Source of the DNA: Halosimplex rubrum
Lineage (GTDB): Archaea > Halobacteriota > Halobacteria > Halobacteriales > Haloarculaceae
Direction of reading: 5' to 3'
Assembly (NCBI RefSeq): GCF_013415885.1
Contig: NZ_CP058910.1
Location: forward strand, 3,472,001-3,536,000
DNA length: 64,000 bases
The notes under the pieces: generated by a model
Told to the model about the DNA's origin: nothing
Seen by the model: only the letters and a program-made list of their open reading frames with translations
Database searches by the model: none
Position numbers and translations under genes: made by a program
In this document: positions 21,156-29,015 of the stretch, piece after piece
Position numbering within the stretch: the stretch's first letter is position 1
Layout: each line of letters starts with the position of its first letter

Positions 21156-21686
21156 CTACTCGTCCCAGTAATCCACCTCGGTGTCCAGATCCACCGTTTG
21201 CGAGACGTACCGGTCGTCGTAGTTGCCGGGCGCGCCGCCCGCGAACAGCATCGCCGCGTCGCGCTCGACGAGGACAGACAGATCCGGCTCGTTCATCGTC
21301 GAGATCACCAGAAATCGGGCGGTCTCGTCGCCCCGAGCCTCGACCTCGTGGGCGTGGTCCGGCCCGCTCGGGAGCGCGACGTAGTCGCCGGGTTCGAGGA
21401 CGTGTTCGGTCTCCTCGGCGCCGTCTCCCTCTCCGGTTCCGCCGTTCCCGAGGAACAGCGTCAGTTCGCCGCCGAGGACGTAGATCGCTTCTTCGTTGCC
21501 GGCGTGGTAGTGCCGGGGCCACGTGCGATTGCCCGATTCGAGTTCGTAGAGGCTGGTGCCCAGCTCCTCGCCGCCGGCCGCGACCCCTAATTGCTTCCGG
21601 CGGAACTGTCGCTCGCCGTGGTAGTACTCGTCCCAGTCCAGATCCGATTCGGAGACGACGCGGTCCGGATCACTTCCGTCGGTCAT
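21156..21686 (-). CDS. Cupin-domain protein
   Basis: 176 aa. Cupin motif 1 is RHYHAGNEEAIYVLGGEL (about residues 58-75) with the HxH-x3-4-E-x6-G pattern intact. Motif 2 is EPGDYVALPSGPDHAHEVE (about 100-118). The metal site therefore looks complete, unlike that of the neighbour at 20.76 kb. The start is the ATG at 21686; an upstream frame start adds nine unsupported residues. The role is unknown; sugar isomerase-like or storage cupins of this shape are common. Confidence 0.8.
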   Translation of the reverse strand: MTDGSDPDRVVSESDLDWDEYYHGERQFRRKQLGVAAGGEELGTSLYELESGNRTWPRHYHAGNEEAIYVLGGELTLFLGNGGTGEGDGAEETEHVLEPGDYVALPSGPDHAHEVEARGDETARFLVISTMNEPDLSVLVERDAAMLFAGGAPGNYDDRYVSQTVDLDTEVDYWDE

Positions 21687-21722
21687 GGCTCGATCCACCG
21701 GCGCGACCGACAAAAGTCGTCC

Positions 21723-22115
21723 CTACAGCTCCAGCGCGACGAACTCGATGTCCTCCTCGATCATGTACTCCCGGAACTCGGCGACGATGGCGGGCAAGGT
21801 CGCCAAAATCCCGCGCTCGAAGGCCGCGACGGCGACGGTGTCGTCGATGAACCCCGTGAACAACACCTTGTCGTCGGCGACCTTGACGATCTGGTTGACG
21901 TTCGTCGCGTCCATCGCCTCCTCGTAGGACGCCTTCGCGGTGAGTTCGTGGAGTTCCTCCTCGACCTCTCGTTCGCGCGCGTCGGTCCAGACGAGTCCCT
22001 CGCGCCGGTGGTGGACGGTCACCTCCCGCGAGTCCGGTGGGACTTCCGCGAAGTATCGGAGCGATTCGCCGGCGTGTCGCTCGGTGATCTCCGCCATGTC
22101 GGCGACGACTGACAT
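21723..22115 (-). CDS. Conserved hypothetical protein
   Basis: 130 aa, acidic, with alternating helix/strand character (NQIVKVADDKVLFTGFIDDTVAVAAFERGILATLP). GCTTTTTG on this strand lies about 28-35 bp before the ATG at 22115 and supports that start. No signal peptide, membrane segment or recognised motif. I do not recognise the family. It lies 64 bp beyond the start of the RecJ-like gene's neighbour region, with its own promoter. Confidence 0.7.
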   Translation of the reverse strand: MSVVADMAEITERHAGESLRYFAEVPPDSREVTVHHRREGLVWTDAREREVEEELHELTAKASYEEAMDATNVNQIVKVADDKVLFTGFIDDTVAVAAFERGILATLPAIVAEFREYMIEEDIEFVALEL

Positions 22116-22179
22116 ACCGTCACGAGCGAAATGAGCGGCAAAAAGCTTCGGCCGCGACTGTCGACTGTGATACTCGCGC

Positions 22180-24369
22180 TCAGGCGACTTCGTCGGCGAC
22201 GACGTCGATGACCGTGTCGAGGACCGCCGAACGCTCGCCGGCGATGTACTCCAGCTTGCCGTCGCGGGCGGACGTGGCGGTCAGCCCGGCGTTGGGCACC
22301 CACTCGCGGGCGCGTTCGGCCACGTCGCGCACGTCGATGGCGTGGTCGCTGCGGATGTGGAGCTCGTCGTCGGAGACGCCGATGACCGCGCTCACGTCGT
22401 CGCGGTGGCGGCGGTGGAGTTCGTCCAGCAGGAGCGCGGTCGGCGGGAACTCGTAGCGGTGGGTGAAGGCGTCGGTGTCCAGCACCGCGACCGTCGTGTC
22501 GTCGAGCGTCTGCCTGTCGAGGTTGGCCTCCGCGGTCTCGATCTCGGCGTCGAGCTTCTCGCGGAACTGCTCGCTGACGTGACCGGCGAGCCCGCCGGGC
22601 CCGTCGCCCTCGCCGAACAGCAGGTCGGTGATCAGCTCGCGCTTGTCCTCGTAGGACTGATAGTACGCCTCCAGCGCGACGGCCTCGCGGACCTCGCGGG
22701 TGGCGTCGGCGTCGTAGCCCGCCTCGCTGGCGGCGTCGGCGTACGCCTCGGGGGTGTCCTCCCAGTAGCTCACTGCGGGGAGGTGCTGCAGGTCCTCGCG
22801 CACGTCGTCGTTGACGTGGGCGGCGACGTTGGCGGCCAGTGTCGCAGTCGTGGTCTCCTGAGCGCCGTCGGGCGCGACGGCGGCGTCGACCGCCTCTCCG
22901 ATCTCGGGGTCGACCGCCACGTCGTCGACCAGCGCGCGGCCGGCGCCGTACAGATCGAGCAGTTCGAAGCCGTCGAGCGACTCGCGGGTCGCGCCGGCGG
23001 CGACGAAGACGAACAGCGGCAGCTTCTCGTCGTGGCGCTCGCGGGCCTCCAGCATGCGCGTCGCGTCTTTCGTCGCGTCGTCCATGTCGTAGACGCCCTC
23101 CTCCAGCGGGCGGCGGTCGAAGTAGTGGTACACCGCGTCGTGCTGGTCGTGCTGGTCGCGCACGAGCGGGAGCGTCGCCCGCTCCAGGGCGACGCCGGCG
23201 ACGTAGCCGTCGGCGGTCGCCGCGTGGCGGACCACGACCGGTCGCTCTTCGAGCACCGCGCGGCGGACCGCCGTCGCCACGTCGCGCACGTCCCCGGTGA
23301 GCGCCTCGACCGTCTCGTCGGCGACGATGGGGTCGACCGCGTCGGGCTCGGCCTGCGCGGTGAGCGCGTCGGCCAGCCGGTCCTCGACGGTCGCCCGGTC
23401 GTCGTCCGCGAGCTTCACCAGCGCCTCGGTCTCGACCTGGAGCTCGCCGCGGCGTTCGCGGACCTCGCCGTCCAGGCGGACCACGTCGTCGGTGTCGATC
23501 TCGGGGTAGGCGCGGACGCCCGCCTCCTTGAACGCGGCGCACTCCACGCTGTCGGTCTCGTCGCGGATCTCGAAGACCGTCGGGCCGCTGGTCTGTCGTG
23601 CGCTCTCGACGACGCCTTCGAGCCGGACGGTCTCGCCGACCCGGTCGTCGAGCGTCTCGATGGCGACGTGACTCGGCTCCGACGGTTCGTCCGCTTCCTC
23701 CTCCGTCTCTTCCTCGGCGACCGCGGCGGCGGCGCCACCGCTCGCGGCGGCCGTTCCACCGTCGCTCGACCCGGCGTCGGTCTCGGTCGCAGCGGCGGGC
23801 GCCTCCGTCGCGGCGGCGTCGGCGGTCGAGGTCGGCTCGACCTGCTCGTCGCCCTCGTCCTCGTCGCTCTCGTCGGCGTCTTCGGTGGTCGCCGTCACGT
23901 CCGCGTCGTCGGTTTCCTCGCTGTCGTCGGGCGAGTCGGCAGCCGAACCGTCGTCGGCTGCCGCGTCCTCATTTCCCGACTCGTCCTCTTTGAGATACGG
24001 TGCGCCCTGGTCGGGGTCGTCGACGAGGGTCCCGCGGAACTCGTTTTCGGCCTGGCGGATCGACCAGCCCAGGTCCACGTTCCCGTTGTCTCGAACCTGC
24101 TGAACCTGCACGAAGACGGTGTCACCGGACTCCCAGTCGAGGCTCTCGAGCCGTCGGTCGAGCTCGCTTCGGTGGAGCAGTCCGGTGACGCTGTCGCCGA
24201 TGTCGACGAACACGCCGAACTCGGCGTACCCGTCCACGGTTCCGCGGTAGTAGCGATCGACCGTCAGCTGGTCGGGCTGGTTCCCGCGGAACTCGAAGAC
24301 GACGTCTTCCTCGTGGAGGTCGCAGATGCGACCGTCGACAGACTTCCCGCAGATGATACACGAACCCAT
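22180..24369 (-). CDS. RecJ/Cdc45-like DHH-family protein with zinc, S1 and OB domains
   Basis: 729 aa. The N-terminus has a small zinc-finger-like C4-x2-C7-x8-C16-x2-H19. An S1 RNA-binding domain follows (about 38-105, RGTVDGYAEFGVFVDIGD). Next come an acidic low-complexity linker (about 128-232), an OB fold (about 236-322, GETVRLEGVVESARQTSGPTVF cut by loops) and a DHH-type phosphoesterase region from about 375. The DHH motifs are degenerate: motif I reads HAATADGYVAG with only the last Asp of the usual DxDxDG, and the DHH motif appears as VDDVAVDP. The protein is therefore probably not a normal RecJ nuclease and could be a Cdc45-like structural partner of replication or repair. CGTTTTAGG upstream supports the ATG at 24369. 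Confidence 0.8.
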   Translation of the reverse strand: MGSCIICGKSVDGRICDLHEEDVVFEFRGNQPDQLTVDRYYRGTVDGYAEFGVFVDIGDSVTGLLHRSELDRRLESLDWESGDTVFVQVQQVRDNGNVDLGWSIRQAENEFRGTLVDDPDQGAPYLKEDESGNEDAAADDGSAADSPDDSEETDDADVTATTEDADESDEDEGDEQVEPTSTADAAATEAPAAATETDAGSSDGGTAAASGGAAAAVAEEETEEEADEPSEPSHVAIETLDDRVGETVRLEGVVESARQTSGPTVFEIRDETDSVECAAFKEAGVRAYPEIDTDDVVRLDGEVRERRGELQVETEALVKLADDDRATVEDRLADALTAQAEPDAVDPIVADETVEALTGDVRDVATAVRRAVLEERPVVVRHAATADGYVAGVALERATLPLVRDQHDQHDAVYHYFDRRPLEEGVYDMDDATKDATRMLEARERHDEKLPLFVFVAAGATRESLDGFELLDLYGAGRALVDDVAVDPEIGEAVDAAVAPDGAQETTTATLAANVAAHVNDDVREDLQHLPAVSYWEDTPEAYADAASEAGYDADATREVREAVALEAYYQSYEDKRELITDLLFGEGDGPGGLAGHVSEQFREKLDAEIETAEANLDRQTLDDTTVAVLDTDAFTHRYEFPPTALLLDELHRRHRDDVSAVIGVSDDELHIRSDHAIDVRDVAERAREWVPNAGLTATSARDGKLEYIAGERSAVLDTVIDVVADEVA

Positions 24370-24501
24370 TGGCAGGTAGAAATGCCCCGGGCCTAAAACG
24401 GTTGTCGAAACGCGTCCGTCACCCGTCCGCCCCGCTCTTCGTCCGATTTCGCCACGCAAACGCGTTCAGGAGCCGCTACGAGTCGATTCCGGACGCTCGC
24501 A

Positions 24502-24765
24502 TTACTCGAACACGCGTCCGTCCTCTTCGAGCGCTTCGATCCCGCGGGCGACCTCCGTGGCCGCCTCCGGGAACAGCGCGACCTCCACTTCGTTGCCGTC
24601 CTCGTCCTCGAAGGCGAGCTTGACGCGCTCGTCGCCGAACTCCCGCACCTCCACGCCCTCCACGTCGTACAGTTTCGCCGTCGCGGACTTGTTCGACGGG
24701 CCGACGTGCTTGATCGCTCCGTCCTTCAACTCGAACGTGAACTCCGCCAGGTCAAGCGTGAACAC
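24502..24765 (-). CDS. Small conserved haloarchaeal protein
   Basis: 87 aa, acidic, beginning MFTLDLAEFTFELKDG with a GTG start. CGTTTAAGC on this strand, roughly 26-33 bp upstream, fits a leaderless start there. It contains a beta-rich middle (VEVREFGDERVKLAFEDEDGN) and a helical end (AATEVARGIEALEEDG). Family unknown to me. It may be cotranscribed with no neighbour, since both flanks have their own promoters. Confidence 0.7.
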   Translation of the reverse strand: MFTLDLAEFTFELKDGAIKHVGPSNKSATAKLYDVEGVEVREFGDERVKLAFEDEDGNEVEVALFPEAATEVARGIEALEEDGRVFE

Positions 24766-24851
24766 ACCGGCGATCCGACCGGCGCGCGCTTAAACGACCG
24801 TGGTCGGAAGGGCGGCGCGCCGTCCTCGCTCGGTTCGCGGTCGCGCCCGAC

Positions 24852-25472
24852 TCAGGCGAGACTCGCGGCCACGTCGGCCCACGTCAGCCCGGTCACCTCG
24901 GAGAGCGCGGCGAACCCCCGGAAGCCGTAGCCGAAGGCGAGCGCCGCGGGCACGGCCGTCAGGACGGCGGCTTTCGGCAACGCCACGTCGTGTACGTCGC
25001 TGACACCGACGGCCAGCAGGACGCTGGCGTACGCGGTCGCGGCCACGCGGACGCCCGGATAGGGGAACCCAGCGAACACGCACGGCGCCGCGGCGTAGGC
25101 GATGACTTGCACCGTCTCGCTGACGCCCGCGCGGTCGGGAGCCGCCGCGATGAGGATCACCGTCTGGAGCGCGGCGGTCAGGTGCAACGCCGCGGGCGCG
25201 ACGAGGACGACCGCCAGCGCCAGGAACAGCACCGTCGAGAGGGTCGGTTGGTCACTCAACACCGGGTAGGCGGCCGCGCCGGTCGCGATGCGCGTCAGTT
25301 CCTCGACGAGGACGACCGCCCCGGCGAACACCAGCCCCGGCGCCTGGTCGCCCGGCGCCACGCCCGACCGGAACAGTCGACGGGGCCTGACCAGCACCTC
25401 CATCCACGCGCGTGCGAGCGCCGCGGCCCCGCGGTCGCGCCCGCCCGACGGGTTCTCGACCCACTGTGTCAC
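24852..25472 (-). CDS. Yip1-family membrane protein
   Basis: About 206 aa. The N-terminus VTQWVENPSGGRDRG leads into the soluble WMEVLVRPRRLFRSGVAPGDQ segment typical of haloarchaeal Yip1-domain proteins. About five hydrophobic segments follow (AGAVVLVEELTRI, VLFLALAVVLVAPAALHL, QVIAYAAAPCVF, AATAYASVLLAVGV, AAVLTAVPAALAFGYG). A GTG at 25472 is chosen; an in-frame ATG 30 bp upstream at 25502 sits too close to the possible TATA element. Role unknown. Confidence 0.75.
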   Translation of the reverse strand: MTQWVENPSGGRDRGAAALARAWMEVLVRPRRLFRSGVAPGDQAPGLVFAGAVVLVEELTRIATGAAAYPVLSDQPTLSTVLFLALAVVLVAPAALHLTAALQTVILIAAAPDRAGVSETVQVIAYAAAPCVFAGFPYPGVRVAATAYASVLLAVGVSDVHDVALPKAAVLTAVPAALAFGYGFRGFAALSEVTGLTWADVAASLA

Positions 25473-25612
25473 GTCACGAGCTACGGACCGGGCCGCAATC
25501 ACGCTTACTCATCCGTCTCGCGGCGCGGCTCCCGCGCCCGCGACGGTCGCACGCTCAGTACAGGGGATAGAGTTTGCAGTTGGGGGTAGCGGTGCGGTCG
25601 GCGTGCGCTGGA

Positions 25613-25932
25613 GCGCGCTTTCATGCGCGCGACCGGAGCCGCGCGAGGGATGAGCGAGCCGAAAGCGAGCGAATCGGCTGGGGAGGCTCGTGGCCGGCTG
25701 CGGTCGCTGTGCGGGGCGGTTGCGGTCCTGGCGGATTGAAAGGGCGAGGCGCGCGTGGCGGCTTCTTGGCGCGGCTTCGCCGCGCCAACGGTCTGAGGGA
25801 GCTTCGCTCCCTCGCTATCGCCGCCACGGCTTGCGGCGGTCGGCGTAGCCGACCGCCCTGCTCGCGTTCGTGTAGTCGTCTGAGCGACCCCTATCCGCGC
25901 GGGCCGTGCCGAGAGCGCGGATATGTCGCTCA
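25613..25932. ncRNA. Candidate structured RNA / repeat element
   Basis: The perfect stems, in order, are: GCGCGC 25613-25618/25625-25630; an outer stem GTGGCGGC 25755-25762 with GCCGCCAC 25820-25827, enclosing TTGGCGCGGC-TTC-GCCGCGCCAA (25766-25788) and GAGGGAGC-TTC-GCTCCCTC (25795-25813); GCGGTCGGC-GTA-GCCGACCGC (25836-25856); and a two-part stem TGAGCGAC/GTCGCTCA (25881-25888/25925-25932) enclosing TATCCGCGC/GCGCGGATA (25892-25900/25915-25923). The tri-loops and nested three-way junction are RNA-like. GGATTGAAAG at 25733-25742 resembles the 3' end of some archaeal CRISPR repeats, but it is single. Strand is unknown. Confidence 0.5.
25643..25686. repeat. Haloarchaeal interspersed repeat, copy 1
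   Basis: GCGAGGGATGAG at 25643-25654 and CGAATCGGCTGGGGAGG at 25670-25686 recur in the same order and near-equal spacing at 63949-63998. It forms the left part of the hairpin-rich region. Confidence 0.75.
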
Positions 25933-26106
25933 GCGACCGCGAGCGTGCCGAGGGCTTTCATCGCTTGCCACCGAGTGCCGTCGCTGCCGCTCGGTTTCAT
26001 TTCACAGCACTAACAGCGGAAACAACTACTCCACTCGCAACCCGAACCGACCGTCGTCGATCGGTCGGGCGGAAGGCCTTTTCCGCACCGCCGCGAAGCG
26101 CCGTCT

Positions 26107-26451
26107 ATGTCGCGAACCGTCGACCTCTCGGTCCCTCGATGGATTCGCATCCTGTTCGTGTTCTTCCTGCTCGGTGGCGCGTTCGTCACCGGCACCGCTG
26201 CCTTGCTGGACCTCGCCGTCCAGACGCTCGGGCTCGCCGAGAACGCCTACGTGCCGAGTCTCGCGCTGGCCGCGTTTGCCTACCTCGTCGTCTGCGCGGT
26301 CTGGTTCCGTCGGGCGACCGACGGCAACGGCGACTCCGTCTGGTCGGCGATCCCCGACTCGCAGTACACCGGCCGGCACGCCGAGAGCGGCGGCATCGCT
26401 CGGAAGGAACAGGAGGACGCGATCCGGGAGTTGCGGGACGCCGAGGAGTAG
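26107..26451 (+). CDS. Small two-helix membrane protein
   Basis: 114 aa. Two transmembrane segments are visible (IRILFVFFLLGGAFVTGTAAL and LALAAFAYLVVCAVWF, about residues 13-33 and 52-70). A charged cytoplasmic tail follows, ending KEQEDAIRELRDAEE, which could form a short helix. The family is unknown to me; similar small membrane proteins are common next to metabolic genes in haloarchaea. Convergent with the oxidoreductase gene to its right, 9 bp between stops. Confidence 0.7.
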   Translation: MSRTVDLSVPRWIRILFVFFLLGGAFVTGTAALLDLAVQTLGLAENAYVPSLALAAFAYLVVCAVWFRRATDGNGDSVWSAIPDSQYTGRHAESGGIARKEQEDAIRELRDAEE

Positions 26452-26460
26452 CGGTCGCGC

Positions 26461-27858
26461 TCAGTCGTCGTCGGCGGCGACTCCGGCGGCGCCCTCGGTG
26501 TCGACCGACGGACCGCCGGTGTCGGCGGTCGGGAAGTGCCCGATGGTCTCGGCGCGGAACGCCGCCTCGTCGAACGCGTAGTCGCCGTCGAGGAAGTCGA
26601 CGACCGTCCGCGCGTCCCGCATCGCGTTCTTCAGACAGGTCGAGGCGCCCGGCGAGGGGGTGATGTTGAAGATGATGTCCTTGCCGACGATCTTCGCCTC
26701 GCCCATGTCGAGCGAGCGGTCGCTGGTGTCGACGATCTGCGGGCGGACGCCGCCGTACCCCTCGGCACGCTCGATGTCGTCGAGTTCGACGCTCGGGACG
26801 ACCTTCTGGACGTGCGGGAGGAACTGCCGCGGGCCGACCTCCGGGAGGTCGTAGACGAGGTTTCGGAGGACGTACGGCAACAGCACCCTGTCGGAGAGGA
26901 TGTTCGCGTAGCTGAGAAACGCCGCGGCGTTCAGCCCGAACACGTCGAGGAAGTCCGAGACCGTCGATATCCGGCCCCGTTCGAGCGTCGGGACGAGCTT
27001 GGCCGTCGGGCCGAACCGCGTGATCGACCCGTCGTGTACGTCGGCGTCGCCGTGGACCGCGGCGAACGGCAGCTTCTTCATCTGGAGGGTGTAGACCTTC
27101 CCGTTCAGCAGGTCGTCGGCGAGGAAGAAACTCCCCGCGACCGGCAGCAGCACCTTGTCCTGGCCGTAGCCCAGTTCCTTGGCGATCTGGAGGCTGTGGG
27201 AGCCGGCGGCGACGACGGCCGCCTCGCACTCGAAGTCGCCGTCCGACGTGGAGATCTCGTAGCCTTCCCGGGTCGGTTCGACGCTCGTGACCTCGGTGCC
27301 GGTGTAGACATCGACGCTGGCCTCCTCGGCCGCCCGCTCGACGAACGACTTCGTCGTCTGGCCGTAGTCGACGACGTAGCCGTCCGGCGTCTGGAGCGCG
27401 CGCATCGCCACGTCGGGGTCGCGGCCCTCGACGACCTTCGGTTCGAGGTCGGCGATCTCCTCGCGGTCGATGGGCCGGAGCTTCGGGAACAGCTCGCCGA
27501 AGCCCTCCTCGCCGTAGCGGCGGTCCAGCTGGGCGACCTCCTCCTCGCCCACGCCGAGGACCATCTTGCTCCGCTTGGCGTGCATCTCCCTGTCGGGGTC
27601 GTGGTGTTCGAGGTAACCCGCCAGCAGTTCCGCGCCCTCCTTGACTTCCTCGGCCTTCTCCAGCGTGTAGTTGGTCTCGATGTCGCCGAAGTGCAGCGTC
27701 TGGGAGTTGTTCGTCCGGTGTGAGTTGATCGCCGCGACGTCCGACTCCTTCTCGACCAGCGCGATGGAGTCGATGTCCGTGAACTTCGCCGTCGCGTACA
27801 GGAGCGATGCCCCACTGATACCGCCGCCGACGATGACGAGGTCGTATCTCTCTGACAT
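26461..27858 (-). CDS. FAD-dependent oxidoreductase, malate:quinone oxidoreductase-like
   Basis: 465 aa. The N-terminal Rossmann motif VIVGGGISGASLLY (residues 7-20) binds FAD. NNSQTLHFGDIETNYTLEKA (about 50-70) and HAKRSKMVLGVGEEEV match the malate:quinone oxidoreductase / L-2-hydroxyglutarate oxidase group. VVAAGSHSLQIA and PGASTCLKNAMRDA form the rest of the FAD site. It would oxidise malate (or a related 2-hydroxyacid) to the keto acid and reduce the quinone pool from the inner face of the membrane. The ATG at 27858 (MSERYDLVIVGGG) is typical; longer in-frame starts add unrelated residues. Confidence 0.8.
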   Translation of the reverse strand: MSERYDLVIVGGGISGASLLYATAKFTDIDSIALVEKESDVAAINSHRTNNSQTLHFGDIETNYTLEKAEEVKEGAELLAGYLEHHDPDREMHAKRSKMVLGVGEEEVAQLDRRYGEEGFGELFPKLRPIDREEIADLEPKVVEGRDPDVAMRALQTPDGYVVDYGQTTKSFVERAAEEASVDVYTGTEVTSVEPTREGYEISTSDGDFECEAAVVAAGSHSLQIAKELGYGQDKVLLPVAGSFFLADDLLNGKVYTLQMKKLPFAAVHGDADVHDGSITRFGPTAKLVPTLERGRISTVSDFLDVFGLNAAAFLSYANILSDRVLLPYVLRNLVYDLPEVGPRQFLPHVQKVVPSVELDDIERAEGYGGVRPQIVDTSDRSLDMGEAKIVGKDIIFNITPSPGASTCLKNAMRDARTVVDFLDGDYAFDEAAFRAETIGHFPTADTGGPSVDTEGAAGVAADDD

Positions 27859-28036
27859 TGGTACGTGGTCGCTATCTCCATCGCTGTGCTCCTCCCTGAT
27901 AACTCGTCTTTTTTCCACCGCCGCTTCGTCGATCATCGAACCGGGATTCGACTCCCGAGCGACTCACGCAGTGATCGAGCCGGCCGGGACAAGTTCGGAG
28001 CGGTCGCTCGCCGTCCGGAGAGTACACGGTAGAACA

Positions 28037-28120
28037 CGGTGGGACGGGGATTCGAACCCCGGAGTCCGTGAGGACAACTGCTCTCAAGGCAGTCGCGTTA
28101 GGCCACTTCGCTATCCCACC
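28037..28120 (-). tRNA. tRNA-Ser (anticodon UGA)
   Basis: 84 nt. The acceptor stem is GGTGGGA with TCCCACC and discriminator G. The anticodon stem is ACTGC/GCAGT with loop CTTGAGA, giving anticodon TGA for UCA codons. The variable arm is long, as in class II tRNAs. The T-arm has GGTTCGAATCCC. No intron and no encoded CCA. A TATA-like GTCTTAGG lies about 26-33 bp upstream on the minus strand. Confidence 0.96.
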
Positions 28121-28219
28121 GCGCCCGGAGATTCCGCCCGTCGACCCTAAGACCTGTCGGTCGGTCAGTCCCGCGGGACGCAGGGCGCCCTGCGACCATC
28201 GTGACGGGTCCGTCGCCAC

Positions 28220-28978
28220 CTAGTCCCGCGAGACCGAGAGCCCGTCGCCGTCGGCCGACGCGACCAGCCCGAGGTCCGCGACGACCGCGGCGGTGTGGGG
28301 CGGCACCCACAGGTCCGCCCGCTGGCGCGCTCGAACCTGCGAGACCAGCGTCGCGAATCCTCCCGGCGTCTCGGCCACGGGGAGCATCTCCAGGAAGTCC
28401 ACGTCGAGGCCGGCGTCGCGCCCGCGGTCGGTCAGCGTCTCGACCGCCGGCTGGGCGAAGGCGTTCTCGAAGTCGACCGGTTCGGTGAACGCCGCGTAGG
28501 AGACGCGGCCGTCGGTCGCCGGGCCGAGGACGACCTCGGAACCGCGGAGCTTCATCGCGGCGCTGTCGACGATGCGGCGCTGGAGCATCGCCGCCGCGGG
28601 CCGGGCGACCGCGGCGCTCTGGACGCTCTCGCGGTCGAGCAGGTGCGTGACCGTGTTGCCGACGCGGGCCGACAGCGACGAGCCGACCTGCACCTCGTAT
28701 CGGGGCGCGTCGGGGTCGTCGAGCGCGGGCGCGAGCATCGAGCGCACCGCTTCCAGCGACGCCTCGTCCGCGCCGGGTTCGGTCGGGTCCTCGGCCTCGA
28801 CGGGTCGGTAGTTGACGAGCAGTTCGGCCCCGCTGGCCCGAACGGCGGCCGCCACGTCGCGGGCCATCGCGGCGTACAGATCCGTCGCTTCCGCGGCGGT
28901 CACCGCCCCGCTGTCGACGAGGTGTTCGAGGACGGTGCCGGGCTCGGCCGGCCTGACGAGCAGGGCGACTGTGGTCAT
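28220..28978 (-). CDS. DUF2064-like protein (GT-A nucleotidyl/glycosyltransferase-like fold)
   Basis: 252 aa. The start MTTVALLVRPAEPGTVLEHLV and EATDLYAAMARDVAAAVRASGAELLVNY (split here) match the beginning of DUF2064 / CofC-like proteins, which have a nucleotide-diphospho-sugar transferase fold. The usual DxD-type acid is not clear, so activity is uncertain. The C-terminal half (RADLWVPPHTAAVVADLGL) fits the same fold. The ATG at 28978 is used; an earlier start adds eight residues. It lies upstream of tRNA-Ser on the same strand. Confidence 0.6.
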   Translation of the reverse strand: MTTVALLVRPAEPGTVLEHLVDSGAVTAAEATDLYAAMARDVAAAVRASGAELLVNYRPVEAEDPTEPGADEASLEAVRSMLAPALDDPDAPRYEVQVGSSLSARVGNTVTHLLDRESVQSAAVARPAAAMLQRRIVDSAAMKLRGSEVVLGPATDGRVSYAAFTEPVDFENAFAQPAVETLTDRGRDAGLDVDFLEMLPVAETPGGFATLVSQVRARQRADLWVPPHTAAVVADLGLVASADGDGLSVSRD

Positions 28979-29015
28979 ACTCGAAGGGCGGGCCGACTGC
29001 ACCTTGAAAGCGCCG

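Larger units (their letters stand above)
25473..26106. other. Gene-free 634-bp region with dense hairpins
   Basis: No acidic, haloarchaeal-type reading frame covers this stretch. It contains six or more perfect inverted repeats between 25613 and 25932, described separately, and ends with the promoter area of the small membrane protein at 26107. Base composition stays high GC until the AT-richer last 130 bp. Confidence 0.7.

Noticed and set aside
25613-25932. CRISPR array
   Set aside because: The inverted repeats are all different and there are no regularly spaced direct repeats or spacers; only a single CRISPR-like tail sequence.
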